The position numbers were made by a program, and so were the translations under genes. The notes beneath the pieces are model-generated. The model ran no database searches, was not told where the DNA came from, and was given only the letters and a program-made list of their open reading frames with translations. From assembly GCA_937146725.1 (NCBI GenBank), contig CAKZRU010000012.1, positions 1 to 64,000 on the forward strand: 64,000 nucleotides of DNA, given 5' to 3'. Position 1 is the first letter of the stretch; every line of letters begins with the position of its first letter. This stretch comes from an uncultured Myxococcales bacterium (GTDB lineage Bacteria; Myxococcota_A; Bradymonadia; UBA7976; VGTA01). Below, one piece after another: positions 42,500-51,394 of this stretch.

Positions 42500-45403
42500 A
42501 TGAACCTCAGTGGTATCTTGAGTATGACCAAGAAAGAGCTTCGGAGCGCTTTTTTATCTCCTGTAGCTCTGATTTTTATTGGGGTCTTTCTGCTGATTAC
42601 CTTATTTAGCTTTTTTACTCAGTCGCGATTTTTCATCAGAGGTATTGCTGATGTACGACCGTTGTTTGAGTGGATGCCTTTACTCCTAATCTTCTTAGTC
42701 AGCGCAATCAGTATGCGCGCTTGGTCAGAAGAATCACGAGCGGGTACTTTAGAGTTGTTATTGACCCTACCAATTCGTAGCTCTGAGCTAGTTTTGGGTA
42801 AGTTTTTTGCCGGATTGAGTTTAGTGGCGGTATCATTATCGTTAACTCTCCCCTTACCTTGGAGCGTTGCACAACTAGGCCCATTAGATTTTGGTCCGGT
42901 ATGGGGTGGATATATTGCCTCTTTACTACTCGCATCGGCATATTTAGCGATCGGTTTATTTGTGAGCGCACTCACTGAAAATCAGATTGTTTCTTTGATG
43001 CTCAGTTTATTGCTATGTGGACTCTTTTACTTTGTAGGCTCAGATACACTTTTATCCTTTGTGAGTCAGGATACAGGTGAGTTATTAGCTGCTTTGGGAA
43101 CAGGAACCCGCTTTGAAAGTATCGAACGAGGTGTACTCGATTTAAGAGACCTAGTGTATCTGCTTTCGATTGCAGGGCTTTTTCTTTACCTAAATACGAT
43201 TGCCATTGAACGTAAGCGCATTGAGCGTCACCCAAGTGACAGAAGTTCTCGTTGGGGTATAGCCCTCACTACAGGTGCTTTGTTAGCAGCCAACCTACTT
43301 GTCGCCAATATTCATATTAGTGATGTGCGCTCTACTCGCTTAGACTTAACCGAAGACCAATTGTACAGCGTAAGTAAAGTCACTGAAGATGTGATCTCTA
43401 ACTTGAGCGAAGAACTGAGTATTACAGGTTATTTTTCAGAGCGTACTCATCCCTTGCTTGCGCCTTTAGTACCACAGATTAAAGACTTGCTTGAGGAATA
43501 TGCGATTAAAGGCAAAAAGCAACTTAGAGTAGAGTTTATTGATCCTCACACAAATGCAGAGCTCGAAGAAGAAATTGGTTCACAATACGGCATTAGAGCA
43601 ATTCCCATTTCCGTGGCCGATCGTTCAGAAATGGCCTTTGTAAATGCTTATTTTCATATTTTAATGCGCTATGGAGATGAGCATAAAGTATTAAGTTTTG
43701 AAGATTTAGTCGACATTAAACGAGATCATAGCTCAGGAAGTGTAGAGCTCAAGCTTAAAGGTCTTGAATATGCGCTCACTAAGGCCATCAAAAGTGTGAG
43801 CCAAGAGTTTTTATCACTCGATGCCCTTATGGCGACTCAAAAAATCAAATTAAGTGCCTATGTGACCGAACAAAGCCAGCTCCCAGAAGGGCTTTCCGAG
43901 CTTCCTACAAGGCTTGACACTATTTTTTCAAAGCTTAAAGCACGTGCTGAAAAAAGCGGTGGACAGCTTAGCTATGAGTTTATTGATCCGGCTAAACTAA
44001 GTGCTAGTGAACAAACTAAACTCGCTGAGGAAAAAGGCTTTATGCCCATTCAGTTAATCGATGGTGGTGTTTATTGGCTATATGGTCTTATTGAAGTAGG
44101 CGCCAAGGCTGAATCGATTCTATTTTTACAAAAAGACCTCAGCGAAGACAACTTAAGCCGTTTGATTGAATCTTCAATTAAGCGCAGTGCACCAGGATTT
44201 CGCAAAAACATTGGCTTATTTACCAAGTCAGAGCAAACAGAACATCCGACTATGCCTTATGGACAGGCTCCTCCTCCCCCTAAAACAGACTATCGGCAGT
44301 TAGAGGAACTGCTGAGTGTTCAATTTGATGTTCAAAGACTTGAGCTTGAAGATCAACTTGTCCCCAGTAATATCGATGTTTTATTACTTGGTAAAGTGGG
44401 GGAATTAAGCGCTAACCAGCGCTTCGCCATAGATCAATATCTCATGGGTGGAGGTACAATTATTGCTTTGGCCGGTGAAACTGAAGTTGAGCCTGAGTTT
44501 ATGGGCCAATCTCAGCAAATCCCTCCTACATTTAAAGCCAAAGATCTTGGGAAAGACTTAAGTCAGTTATTGGCTCAATATGGTGTAGAAGTGAAAACAG
44601 GCCTCATTGCTGATGAGCGAGCTTTAGATATTGTTTATCCGGTTAAGCAAAGCTTTAACCGAGTACAAATTACTCAAACAAAATACCCTTACTTTGTACA
44701 AAGCGCTCAAGAGCAATTTATTGATGATGATCACAGTGCTTTATCGGGCTTAAACTCGGTCACGATGCTTTGGGCATCTCCATTAGCTTTAAATCAAGAG
44801 ATGACCAAAAAACTAAGTGTCGAAACATTGATCAATAGTAGTCCTCAAGCATGGATTTCAAATGATTCTTCCTTATCTCCCGAAAGTAAGCCAGAAGCAG
44901 ACAGGTCGACTTATCCACTTGCTATGACCTTGGAAGGCCCATTTATCAGTGCCTTTAAGTCAGTTTCTAATGCTTCAAAACCAAAGAAAGAGACGGAGTC
45001 TGCTGAAGAGATTAAGACGAATGAATCCACATTATATCAAGAGCTAAGCAAAACAGGTCGCGTCTTAGAACAAGCTGTTGCCGGTGCTAAACTTGCTGTA
45101 TTAGCCTCATCGGAAATGGTGTCTGACTTGGGCTTAGGCGTTGGTAATTATTACAGCGGCTTATTTGGCCTAAGAGGTGATTATACAAATGCCATTTTGC
45201 TGATTCAAAACCTTGCTGACTGGGCGGTTGCAGATGATAGTTTAGCATCGATTAGAACGGCAGGACCATCATCGAGAATTCTACGAGCCATGAGCAAAGA
45301 AGAAGAAGCCGAACTCGAAAAAATGAATTACGGCATCGCCTTATGTGCACTCTTATTGATTGCGCTCATCAGTATTTTACCTCGACGTTTAAGCCAAGTA
45401 TAA
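42500..45403 (+). CDS. ABC-2 permease fused to GldG-like auxiliary domain
   Basis: The first ~245 residues hold about six membrane helices of an ABC-2 permease (GldF-like; LILFV-type helices with the MRAWSEESRAGTLELLLTLP cytoplasmic loop). The rest (~250-935) is a large outer domain of the GldG/IFT52-like 'ABC transporter auxiliary' type (LDLTEDQLYSVSKVTEDVI, VEFIDPHTNAELEEEIGSQYGI), ending in one more helix and a short basic tail (ALLLIALISILPRRL). In Bacteroidetes GldF and GldG are separate genes; here they are one 967-residue protein. GGAGG lies well before the ATG. It is 36 bp after the ATPase gene. It contains a near-repeat of the GldG core (residues ~355-460 and ~450-545). Confidence 0.86.
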   Translation: MNLSGILSMTKKELRSAFLSPVALIFIGVFLLITLFSFFTQSRFFIRGIADVRPLFEWMPLLLIFLVSAISMRAWSEESRAGTLELLLTLPIRSSELVLGKFFAGLSLVAVSLSLTLPLPWSVAQLGPLDFGPVWGGYIASLLLASAYLAIGLFVSALTENQIVSLMLSLLLCGLFYFVGSDTLLSFVSQDTGELLAALGTGTRFESIERGVLDLRDLVYLLSIAGLFLYLNTIAIERKRIERHPSDRSSRWGIALTTGALLAANLLVANIHISDVRSTRLDLTEDQLYSVSKVTEDVISNLSEELSITGYFSERTHPLLAPLVPQIKDLLEEYAIKGKKQLRVEFIDPHTNAELEEEIGSQYGIRAIPISVADRSEMAFVNAYFHILMRYGDEHKVLSFEDLVDIKRDHSSGSVELKLKGLEYALTKAIKSVSQEFLSLDALMATQKIKLSAYVTEQSQLPEGLSELPTRLDTIFSKLKARAEKSGGQLSYEFIDPAKLSASEQTKLAEEKGFMPIQLIDGGVYWLYGLIEVGAKAESILFLQKDLSEDNLSRLIESSIKRSAPGFRKNIGLFTKSEQTEHPTMPYGQAPPPPKTDYRQLEELLSVQFDVQRLELEDQLVPSNIDVLLLGKVGELSANQRFAIDQYLMGGGTIIALAGETEVEPEFMGQSQQIPPTFKAKDLGKDLSQLLAQYGVEVKTGLIADERALDIVYPVKQSFNRVQITQTKYPYFVQSAQEQFIDDDHSALSGLNSVTMLWASPLALNQEMTKKLSVETLINSSPQAWISNDSSLSPESKPEADRSTYPLAMTLEGPFISAFKSVSNASKPKKETESAEEIKTNESTLYQELSKTGRVLEQAVAGAKLAVLASSEMVSDLGLGVGNYYSGLFGLRGDYTNAILLIQNLADWAVADDSLASIRTAGPSSRILRAMSKEEEAELEKMNYGIALCALLLIALISILPRRLSQV

Positions 45404-45418
45404 AAGCGGAGATTAAAG

Positions 45419-46765
45419 ATGAGATTAAACATATTTCTTGGAATTATTCTTTTGGTACAGGGTCTTGCCTTTCTATTAGGCTCAGACTCAAAAACAGCTC
45501 AGCAAAATAGCCAAATGATCAGTGCTCTTGTTGCTCCAGAATTGAGTTTAGGAAAGGCGAGCAATGGTACTGAATTACAAAAATGGCTAGACAAACAAGG
45601 GGTTAAGGTAGAAGAGAGCGCTAGTCGTTTTGAAGTAAGTACTGAGCAAATGCAGGCTGCGCTAAAAGCGTCTAAGCTAGAACCAAATCTTCGTACAAAA
45701 CTTGAGTTGTCAGCTTCGATGAAAGCGATATCTTCGTTTTCAATGACTGATGCTAAGGATGAAGATAGTCTTAAAGATACGCCAAAACTTGATCTGAAAC
45801 GTAATGGAGATTCATGGCAAATCAGTAGCGCATACAATTATCCTGCTGATGATCTCAAGATTAAGACCCTACTTAATAAATTACTATCGGTTAAGCTCGA
45901 TACGGTGATCGCTCGTCGTGCAGAAAATCATATTAAGCTTCGTGTTGCGCCAACTGCCTATGATCGCTTGCTTTGGTTCAAGACCAATAAGCAAAAAACG
46001 CTAAAGTTTTATGTGGGGAATGGTAAATCAGGTTCGGTCCATTTACGCTTGGATGGAGATGATCTAGTATATCGAGTTAAAGGCCTATCTACATGGCAGG
46101 ACTTATCAACCGCAAACACCCGCTTGATCAATACATCATATGTTGAATTGAAAGAGCCTAAGAACTTGAGTATTCAGGGGCCAAAGGATCGTGAGTTGAC
46201 TATGGAGCTCAAGGGTGATCAATGGCAAGTGACCGGTTTGACTCAAAAGCAAATTGATCAAGATCGAGCCAAGCGCTTTGTGGATGCTGCTAAAGAACTG
46301 ATCATCACTGATATTGTCGGTAACCAGGTTAATCAAAATCAGGGGTTTGCGCAAGGCATTACGGTCACCTTAAGTTCAGGCAAAAATCGTATCTCTTATC
46401 GTTTAGGAGAGGGAGAGAATGACCAAATCTTTGCTAAGGCAGAGCAAAATAATTTTGTGGTTAAAGTACCAAGTTACAAAGTCAAAGCCCTTTTCACACA
46501 AACATTAGATGACTTTTTAAGTGAAGAAGCTAAAGCAAGTAAGCAAGAAATAGTACCGGCTCCACTGCAAGCGCCTGTTAAAGCTCCTACGCCTGTGCAA
46601 GTTCCTGTTCAAGCATCTGCGCCTGTGCAAGCTCCTGTTCAAGCGCCCGCTCCTGTTCAAGCGCCCGCTCCTGTTCAAGCGCCCGTTCCTGTTCAAGCGC
46701 CCGTTCCTGTTCAAGCGCCCGCGCCTGTTCAAGCGCCCGCTCCTACGGTAGATACTACTCCTTAA
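45419..46765 (+). CDS. DUF4340-type protein with Ala/Pro/Val/Gln repeat tail
   Basis: An N-terminal membrane anchor (FLGIILLVQGLAFLLG) precedes a beta-rich DUF4340-type ectodomain (LDLKRNGDSWQIS, LRVAPTAYDRLLWF, NLSIQGPKDRELTMELKGDQWQVTG). DUF4340 proteins regularly follow GldG-like genes, as here (15 bp gap, GGAG before the ATG). From about residue 380 the protein becomes a PAPVQAPVPVQ repeat of ~70 residues, encoded by an 18-bp DNA repeat. The tail is likely an extended periplasmic linker. It is the third subunit of the exporter cassette. Confidence 0.83.
   Translation: MRLNIFLGIILLVQGLAFLLGSDSKTAQQNSQMISALVAPELSLGKASNGTELQKWLDKQGVKVEESASRFEVSTEQMQAALKASKLEPNLRTKLELSASMKAISSFSMTDAKDEDSLKDTPKLDLKRNGDSWQISSAYNYPADDLKIKTLLNKLLSVKLDTVIARRAENHIKLRVAPTAYDRLLWFKTNKQKTLKFYVGNGKSGSVHLRLDGDDLVYRVKGLSTWQDLSTANTRLINTSYVELKEPKNLSIQGPKDRELTMELKGDQWQVTGLTQKQIDQDRAKRFVDAAKELIITDIVGNQVNQNQGFAQGITVTLSSGKNRISYRLGEGENDQIFAKAEQNNFVVKVPSYKVKALFTQTLDDFLSEEAKASKQEIVPAPLQAPVKAPTPVQVPVQASAPVQAPVQAPAPVQAPAPVQAPVPVQAPVPVQAPAPVQAPAPTVDTTP
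46621..46744. repeat. 18-bp tandem repeat in the DUF4340 gene tail
   Basis: Units close to CCTGTTCAAGCGCCCGCT repeat about seven times in frame, encoding Pro-Val-Gln-Ala-Pro-(Ala/Val). Copies differ mainly at third codon positions. More degenerate copies extend upstream to about 46559. Confidence 0.88.
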
Positions 46766-46888
46766 TCATGTTTTACATCGCCTAGAACAGAGCTTAAATT
46801 AAGCTTAGACAGTTGATTTCAAATATGCTTTAAAGTCACTGCTTGTTGTCCAAAAACTAACTATTTATTTTACAAGTAGCACTTTGAG

Positions 46889-49711
46889 ATGAAACATATA
46901 AAAACTCAAAAACTTTCAGATCGTTATGAAGATCTAGGGCTACTTGGGCGCGGTGGAATGGGTGAAGTTCGACGAGTGTTTGATCAGGTTTTAGGCCGAA
47001 CTGTAGCGATGAAGTTAATTCATTTGGACCACAATTCAGATGATTTATTAGCTCGTTTTGTTGAAGAAGCTCAATTGAGCGCTCGATTACAGCATCCCAA
47101 CCTACTGCCGATTCATGATTTAGGTCATTTACCAAATGGACAGCTGTATTTTACGATGAAGATTGCTGAGGGTGAAAGCTTAAGCAAGCGGATCAAGCAA
47201 CTGCATCAGACAAGATCTAAAAACACTTTTGCAACAGAGGGTCAGCCCTATTCACTGAGACGTTTACTCAGTGCTTTTAAGCAAGTATGTGATGCGGTTG
47301 CGTATGCCCATCAACGTGGGGTGATTCACCGTGACATTAAACCTGATAATATCGTGATTGGAGATCATGGTACGGTGCAACTTCTTGATTGGGGCATTGC
47401 CAAGCGATTAGAGAGCTATTTTACCGAATGGGTGAATGAGGTCGTTGGTCATTTTAAGTTGGAAGTAACGCCGGTATCAGAACTGATTGATCCTGTTCGT
47501 CAAAGCCAAAGTGAATTGCTTGATGAAGATTTGCTTTCCATGCAGTTAACCATCAGTGAGTCACTCAATCAAGATACGAATCAGGCTGCTAAAGTCAGCA
47601 AAGATTCTGATGGAGATGATCGGTGTGCTGAAACCATTATGCACTCAAATCTGACAGACAACGAAGAAGTAGACCAAACGCCAATTCATGTCATTTCTAA
47701 TGGTGTCAGTGATCAAATGCAATATACGATTTCTGAGCATACTCAGCTCAGTCGTTTTAGTGTGAGCAGTGAAGAACTGATCAGTATGAATGCTAGTGTT
47801 CTCACACAAAGAAGCTCACATGGTGTTCTAGCGGGTACTTTAGAATATATGGCGCCCGAGCAACTTAAAGGGCAGGTGCAACAGATTTCGTATGCAAGCG
47901 ATGTATTTGGATTGGGGGTTGTTTTATATGAAATCCTAGTTGGGCAATCCCCATTTAAACTTCCCAAAAACCTCAAAAAGCAAGGCTTAAACCAAAAGTT
48001 AAAAGCGAGTTTACAACTACGAGAAAGCAAGTTGACTTGGCCGAGTGATTCATCCTTTATTGCCGAGGAGCTTAAGCAGATTTGTGAAGCCGCTTTGCAT
48101 CCTGAAATCGCCCAAAGAACACAAAGTGTAAGTGAACTTGCCGAAAGTTTAGTTCGTTATTTAGATGGTGTAGGACGACGAGAAAAAGGCTTAGAGAAAG
48201 TTAAAGAAGCTGAAATTGCTTTAGCAAAAGCAGAGCGTTTAAAAAAGGTAGCCTCAGAACTTTTCTTTGCGGGCAATGAACTGTGTAAGAAACAAAAAAG
48301 TTCAGATCCTTTGACATCCAAGAAAGAAGGTTGGACCAAACTTGATGAAGCTGATGCATATACCGAACAAGCCATACAACTTGAGTTTAGTGCGGAGCGG
48401 GCATTACACGATGCCTTACTCTATGATCATGCTTTAAGTGAAGCCCATTCCTTGTTAGCCGAACGTGCTCAACAAGTACATAAGCAGTCGGAATTGATAA
48501 CAAATACTACTGAAGCTCGTAGGCAAGAAGGTCTCATAAAAAGCCATTTGAATTATGTAACACCTACTTTGGCTTCTCGTTTACAAAGATATTTATCTAA
48601 CACCGCGTTGGTACAGCTTAAGTTTGCAGTGCCTCAACACAGCAACATAGAAATTCAAGCTCAAGCTTATCTGCTAAAAGACAGACATCTGGTTCTAGGT
48701 GATATAGAAGTTTGGAGTCAGGCGCCTTGCCTTACGAAAGAAGTGCCATTAGGGAGTTACTTACTTACGATCAAAGCCGAGGGCTACAAAGACTTGCATT
48801 ATCCAATTTTTGTTGAAAGAGAGCAAGGTTGGCATGGACTCGACCCTAATGGTGATGACTTAGAGATTCCTTTGCTTTCTCAAGAAACTCAAGTACCACA
48901 TACCTTTAAATATGTGCCTCAAGGTTGGTTTTATACCGGAGGAGACCCTTTAGTATCCAATAATGTGGAAGAAAAAAGACGCTTATGGTTAGACGGTTTT
49001 TTTATAGCCGAGTCCCATGTCACTCACCGTGAATACTTAGAGTTTTTAAAAGACTTGTGTAGCACTGGGCAAAGGGATCTTGCTTATCATTTAAGGCCTC
49101 GTTTGCGAGATGAAGAAGGTGAAGGGCTATATCACTTTAGTGGAGACAGTATCGAAATCATCGAAAATGAGTTTGTTAAACTCGATTGGCCTGCAAACTA
49201 TACCAATTATGAAAGCGCTTTACGCTATTCTGAATGGTTTGGTCAAAAACTAGGGATTGAGGTACGTTTGCCAATGGATATGGAATGGGAAAAAGTAGCA
49301 CGAAATGTTGATGCAAGATCCTTTCCTTGGGGCGAGTACTTTGATCCTTCCTTTGTTCACATGCGTCTGTCGATGGAACAAGCACATCCAGGTTTACCTC
49401 AAGAATGGCCAATCGATTGTAGTCCTTGGGGACACTTTGGCTTATCCGGATCTATGCGAGATTGGACAAGCACATTGTTTAAAACACCTTTTCCTTATTT
49501 AGAAGGGCAAAGAGTAAAGCTTGCAAGTACCGAAGAACAAAAAAATCTTGTAGATGAGCGGGTCGTGAGAGGTGGAAGTTGGAAAACTCAAGAGGGCAAC
49601 TGTCGAAGTGCTTTTCGCTTTGTAGCAACACCAAGTTATCGGGATGATGATGGTAGTTTTAGACTTGCTTTTTCTTGGGATGATGCACTCTCTTTGAGTA
49701 AGCGTAATTGA
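46889..49711 (+). CDS. Ser/Thr kinase fused to formylglycine-generating-enzyme-like domain
   Basis: N-terminal Hanks kinase: glycine loop GRGGMGEV (20-27), Lys42 (VAMK), HRDIKPDN (147-154), DWG (167-169, Trp for the usual Phe) and APE (322-324). DWG and APE are ~153 residues apart instead of ~30: an acidic Ser/Gln-rich insertion of roughly 120 residues sits in the activation loop. A charged coiled-coil (~430-560) and a PEGA-like segment (VPLGSYLLTIKAEGYKD) follow. The C-terminal ~270 residues are a FGE-sulfatase/SUMF1-like domain (RLPMDMEWEKVARNVDARSFPWG, VVRGGSWKTQEGNCRSAFRF). This fusion is known in Myxococcota and Planctomycetes; the FGE part is usually a binding module. No membrane helix. 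The 3' end overlaps the convergent gene by 76 bp. Confidence 0.88.
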   Translation: MKHIKTQKLSDRYEDLGLLGRGGMGEVRRVFDQVLGRTVAMKLIHLDHNSDDLLARFVEEAQLSARLQHPNLLPIHDLGHLPNGQLYFTMKIAEGESLSKRIKQLHQTRSKNTFATEGQPYSLRRLLSAFKQVCDAVAYAHQRGVIHRDIKPDNIVIGDHGTVQLLDWGIAKRLESYFTEWVNEVVGHFKLEVTPVSELIDPVRQSQSELLDEDLLSMQLTISESLNQDTNQAAKVSKDSDGDDRCAETIMHSNLTDNEEVDQTPIHVISNGVSDQMQYTISEHTQLSRFSVSSEELISMNASVLTQRSSHGVLAGTLEYMAPEQLKGQVQQISYASDVFGLGVVLYEILVGQSPFKLPKNLKKQGLNQKLKASLQLRESKLTWPSDSSFIAEELKQICEAALHPEIAQRTQSVSELAESLVRYLDGVGRREKGLEKVKEAEIALAKAERLKKVASELFFAGNELCKKQKSSDPLTSKKEGWTKLDEADAYTEQAIQLEFSAERALHDALLYDHALSEAHSLLAERAQQVHKQSELITNTTEARRQEGLIKSHLNYVTPTLASRLQRYLSNTALVQLKFAVPQHSNIEIQAQAYLLKDRHLVLGDIEVWSQAPCLTKEVPLGSYLLTIKAEGYKDLHYPIFVEREQGWHGLDPNGDDLEIPLLSQETQVPHTFKYVPQGWFYTGGDPLVSNNVEEKRRLWLDGFFIAESHVTHREYLEFLKDLCSTGQRDLAYHLRPRLRDEEGEGLYHFSGDSIEIIENEFVKLDWPANYTNYESALRYSEWFGQKLGIEVRLPMDMEWEKVARNVDARSFPWGEYFDPSFVHMRLSMEQAHPGLPQEWPIDCSPWGHFGLSGSMRDWTSTLFKTPFPYLEGQRVKLASTEEQKNLVDERVVRGGSWKTQEGNCRSAFRFVATPSYRDDDGSFRLAFSWDDALSLSKRN

Positions 49712-50673
49712 TCTAAAATACTTGAGGCTTTTAAGCCATATAGTTTTGACCAATGCTTTCCGGTAAACCATATGAAATCATGAGTTTTGTCATAAGCAAT
49801 CCCATTGCTCACCCCTGCTTGCTTTCTAGTTTGGTCTCTAAATTGTGCTCTTTGCACAGACGCTAAGCTTGAAAGGTCCAACCAAGCTAAGACTTGACCA
49901 GACTCACTATCAATCATAGCAACTTTATCCGATGGGAAAACATTAGCAAAGATGAAGTCTTCTACCCATTCAAGCTCATTAAGCTGAAAAATAGGCCGAT
50001 CTTGGTCATAGACGCTTAATTCTTTGTAGATATTCAGAGCCAAATTAGTGTTGGGATTTAATTCTCTGTGATTCGTATCGAGGGGATCAGAGCTATTCGG
50101 TGCCCACGATGAGGGAGGCTGAATCCATCTGATTGTTGATGATCCATCGCTATAAATAAGACCTTGTTCAGAAGCGCTTAAACCCCATCCCTCAGTTGAT
50201 ATAGGCCAAACGTCAACTTGCTGACCATTGGATTTATTGATCACATGCAAGCTGTATGAACGCCAACTTAAAAGCAATACCCACTGATCCAAAGGAGTGC
50301 AGCCTTCGGCAAAGATATTATTTACCGGCCAGATGACTTGTTGGACTAAGCTTGCTTGTTGAGCTAAGTCTTCTTGTTGAGCTAAGTCTTCTTGTTGCAT
50401 GTTAGATGCATCAGATGTGCTTATACCATTTAAACTTAGATTATAAACAAGTGATTTAACAAGCTTTGATTGTTCATCATGACCTGAGCTTTGCCAAAGT
50501 ATATTGGGATGTTCCCAAGCAAGACATTGCGTAGAAATTGCCTCATCACTATCAAGCTCTAATATAACTAACTCGTCAGCTGACCATTCTGTGCTTGGCT
50601 TAAGCGGGCGATCTGAGTCGCAACTAATGATGAGACTTAAGCTCAATAAACAGATCGGGGGCCAGTGTCGCAT
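49636..50673 (-). CDS. Glutaminyl-peptide cyclotransferase-like lipoprotein
   Basis: Signal peptide with lipobox LIISC (Cys18). The rest resembles bacterial/plant-type glutaminyl cyclase, a five-bladed propeller that turns N-terminal Gln into pyroglutamate: GWGLSASEQGLIYSDGSSTI, ELEWVEDFIFANVF, GIAYD, FWFTGKHWSKLYGL-type blocks are present in order. A short duplicated insert (AQQEDLAQQED) near residue 97 comes from an 18-bp DNA repeat. The start at 50673 gives a normal signal peptide but has no Shine-Dalgarno. It is instead the last of five tandem ATG copies, each earlier one opening a 4-codon mini-ORF. The 3' end overlaps the convergent kinase gene. Confidence 0.82.
   Translation of the reverse strand: MRHWPPICLLSLSLIISCDSDRPLKPSTEWSADELVILELDSDEAISTQCLAWEHPNILWQSSGHDEQSKLVKSLVYNLSLNGISTSDASNMQQEDLAQQEDLAQQASLVQQVIWPVNNIFAEGCTPLDQWVLLLSWRSYSLHVINKSNGQQVDVWPISTEGWGLSASEQGLIYSDGSSTIRWIQPPSSWAPNSSDPLDTNHRELNPNTNLALNIYKELSVYDQDRPIFQLNELEWVEDFIFANVFPSDKVAMIDSESGQVLAWLDLSSLASVQRAQFRDQTRKQAGVSNGIAYDKTHDFIWFTGKHWSKLYGLKASSILDQLRLLKESASSQEKASLKLPSSSR
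50355..50390. repeat. 18-bp direct repeat in coding frame
   Basis: CTTGTTGAGCTAAGTCTT occurs twice exactly (50355-50372, 50373-50390) with degenerate partial copies on both sides. It encodes the AQQEDL duplication in the glutaminyl cyclase. Confidence 0.85.
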
Positions 50674-50740
50674 TTACAAGTGTCGCATTTACAAGTGTCG
50701 CATTTACAAGTGTCGCATTTACAAGTGTCGCATTTACAAG
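50666..50740 (-). repeat. 15-bp tandem repeat of abutting mini-ORFs before a start codon
   Basis: Five exact copies of a 15-bp unit (plus strand TGTCGCATTTACAAG; starts 50666, 50681, 50696, 50711, 50726) and a degenerate sixth (50741-50755). On the minus strand each unit reads ATG-CGA-CAC-TTG-TAA, so mini-ORFs Met-Arg-His-Leu-stop start at 50733, 50718, 50703 and 50688, each stop touching the next ATG. The last ATG (50673) opens the glutaminyl cyclase. The degenerate copy has ATA for ATG. No spacers, so not CRISPR. Confidence 0.93.
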
Positions 50741-50785
50741 TGTTGTATTGCTAATCAATGCAAAGATAAGTGTTTAAATCTATGA

Positions 50786-51394
50786 TTAGGCTGAATATGG
50801 AGGTGTATTAAGAATACTATTCATCTTGCGTCGAAGGCGAACTAGGCGAGCACGAACTGCCGTAGGACTAATACCTTCATTACACGCTTCTTCTTTTACA
50901 CTCCATTCTGGTAAGAGCATACGCTGAACTAGGTTGAACTCATTGATCGTTATATTCGCATAAATCAGATTAAGTTCATCTCGGGCCTCAACATTACGAA
51001 TAATATTTGGCACGATTTGATCATCGTGATCACGAGTCACACCCTCAACATAATATTTAGAGTCAATAATACCATGGCGATTCGCTTTATAAAGTTCATC
51101 AAGAGCAAAGTTATAGATCATACGTGCCACATATTGTCGTAGGTTAAACTTTGGGTCATCGATAGTAAGCTTATGGATTTTATTAGGCAATTTACGAGAG
51201 TAAAACTCATAAACAAGATCTTGAGCCATAAACTCGTTTTTCATAATGCGCATTGCAATACTGATCCAACGACTTTCTAAGTTGAAAATCTCATTCAGGA
51301 CATAACTGCAATGAGGGCAGTGAGTGATTTCAGGATTAGTTAAGCAGACTTGTTGAGAAGGTTTTGAAACATTTCGTTTTCTTTGACGATTCAT
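50786..51394 (-). CDS. Sigma-70-like (ECF-type) factor
   Basis: A predicted small sigma factor or sigma-derived regulator of 202 residues. A CPHC pair (~29-32) near the N-terminus is followed by a region 2-like helix set (NEFMAQDLVYEFYSRKL, RQYVARMIYNFALDELYKANRHG) and a region 4-like helix-turn-helix (EWSVKEEACNEGISPTAVRARLVRLRRKM). The start at 51394 has AGAGG just upstream; an in-frame ORF extends further up to 51532 but lacks a ribosome site and crosses a good promoter, so I reject that extension. It precedes the glutaminyl cyclase on the same strand. Promoter elements lie at 51517-51545. Confidence 0.68.
   Translation of the reverse strand: MNRQRKRNVSKPSQQVCLTNPEITHCPHCSYVLNEIFNLESRWISIAMRIMKNEFMAQDLVYEFYSRKLPNKIHKLTIDDPKFNLRQYVARMIYNFALDELYKANRHGIIDSKYYVEGVTRDHDDQIVPNIIRNVEARDELNLIYANITINEFNLVQRMLLPEWSVKEEACNEGISPTAVRARLVRLRRKMNSILNTPPYSA

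Noticed and set aside
46517..46732. Minus-strand Arg/Asn-rich ORF
   Set aside because: Antisense reading of the PAPVQ repeat of the DUF4340 gene; no start signals or homology.
50666..50740. Possible CRISPR-like array
   Set aside because: The 15-bp units abut with no spacers and copy the start of the following gene.
50504..50785. Plus-strand ORF with Cys-Arg-Ile-Tyr-Lys repeats
   Set aside because: The repeats come from the 15-bp unit read on the opposite strand; the rest lies antisense to the cyclase gene and has no ribosome site.
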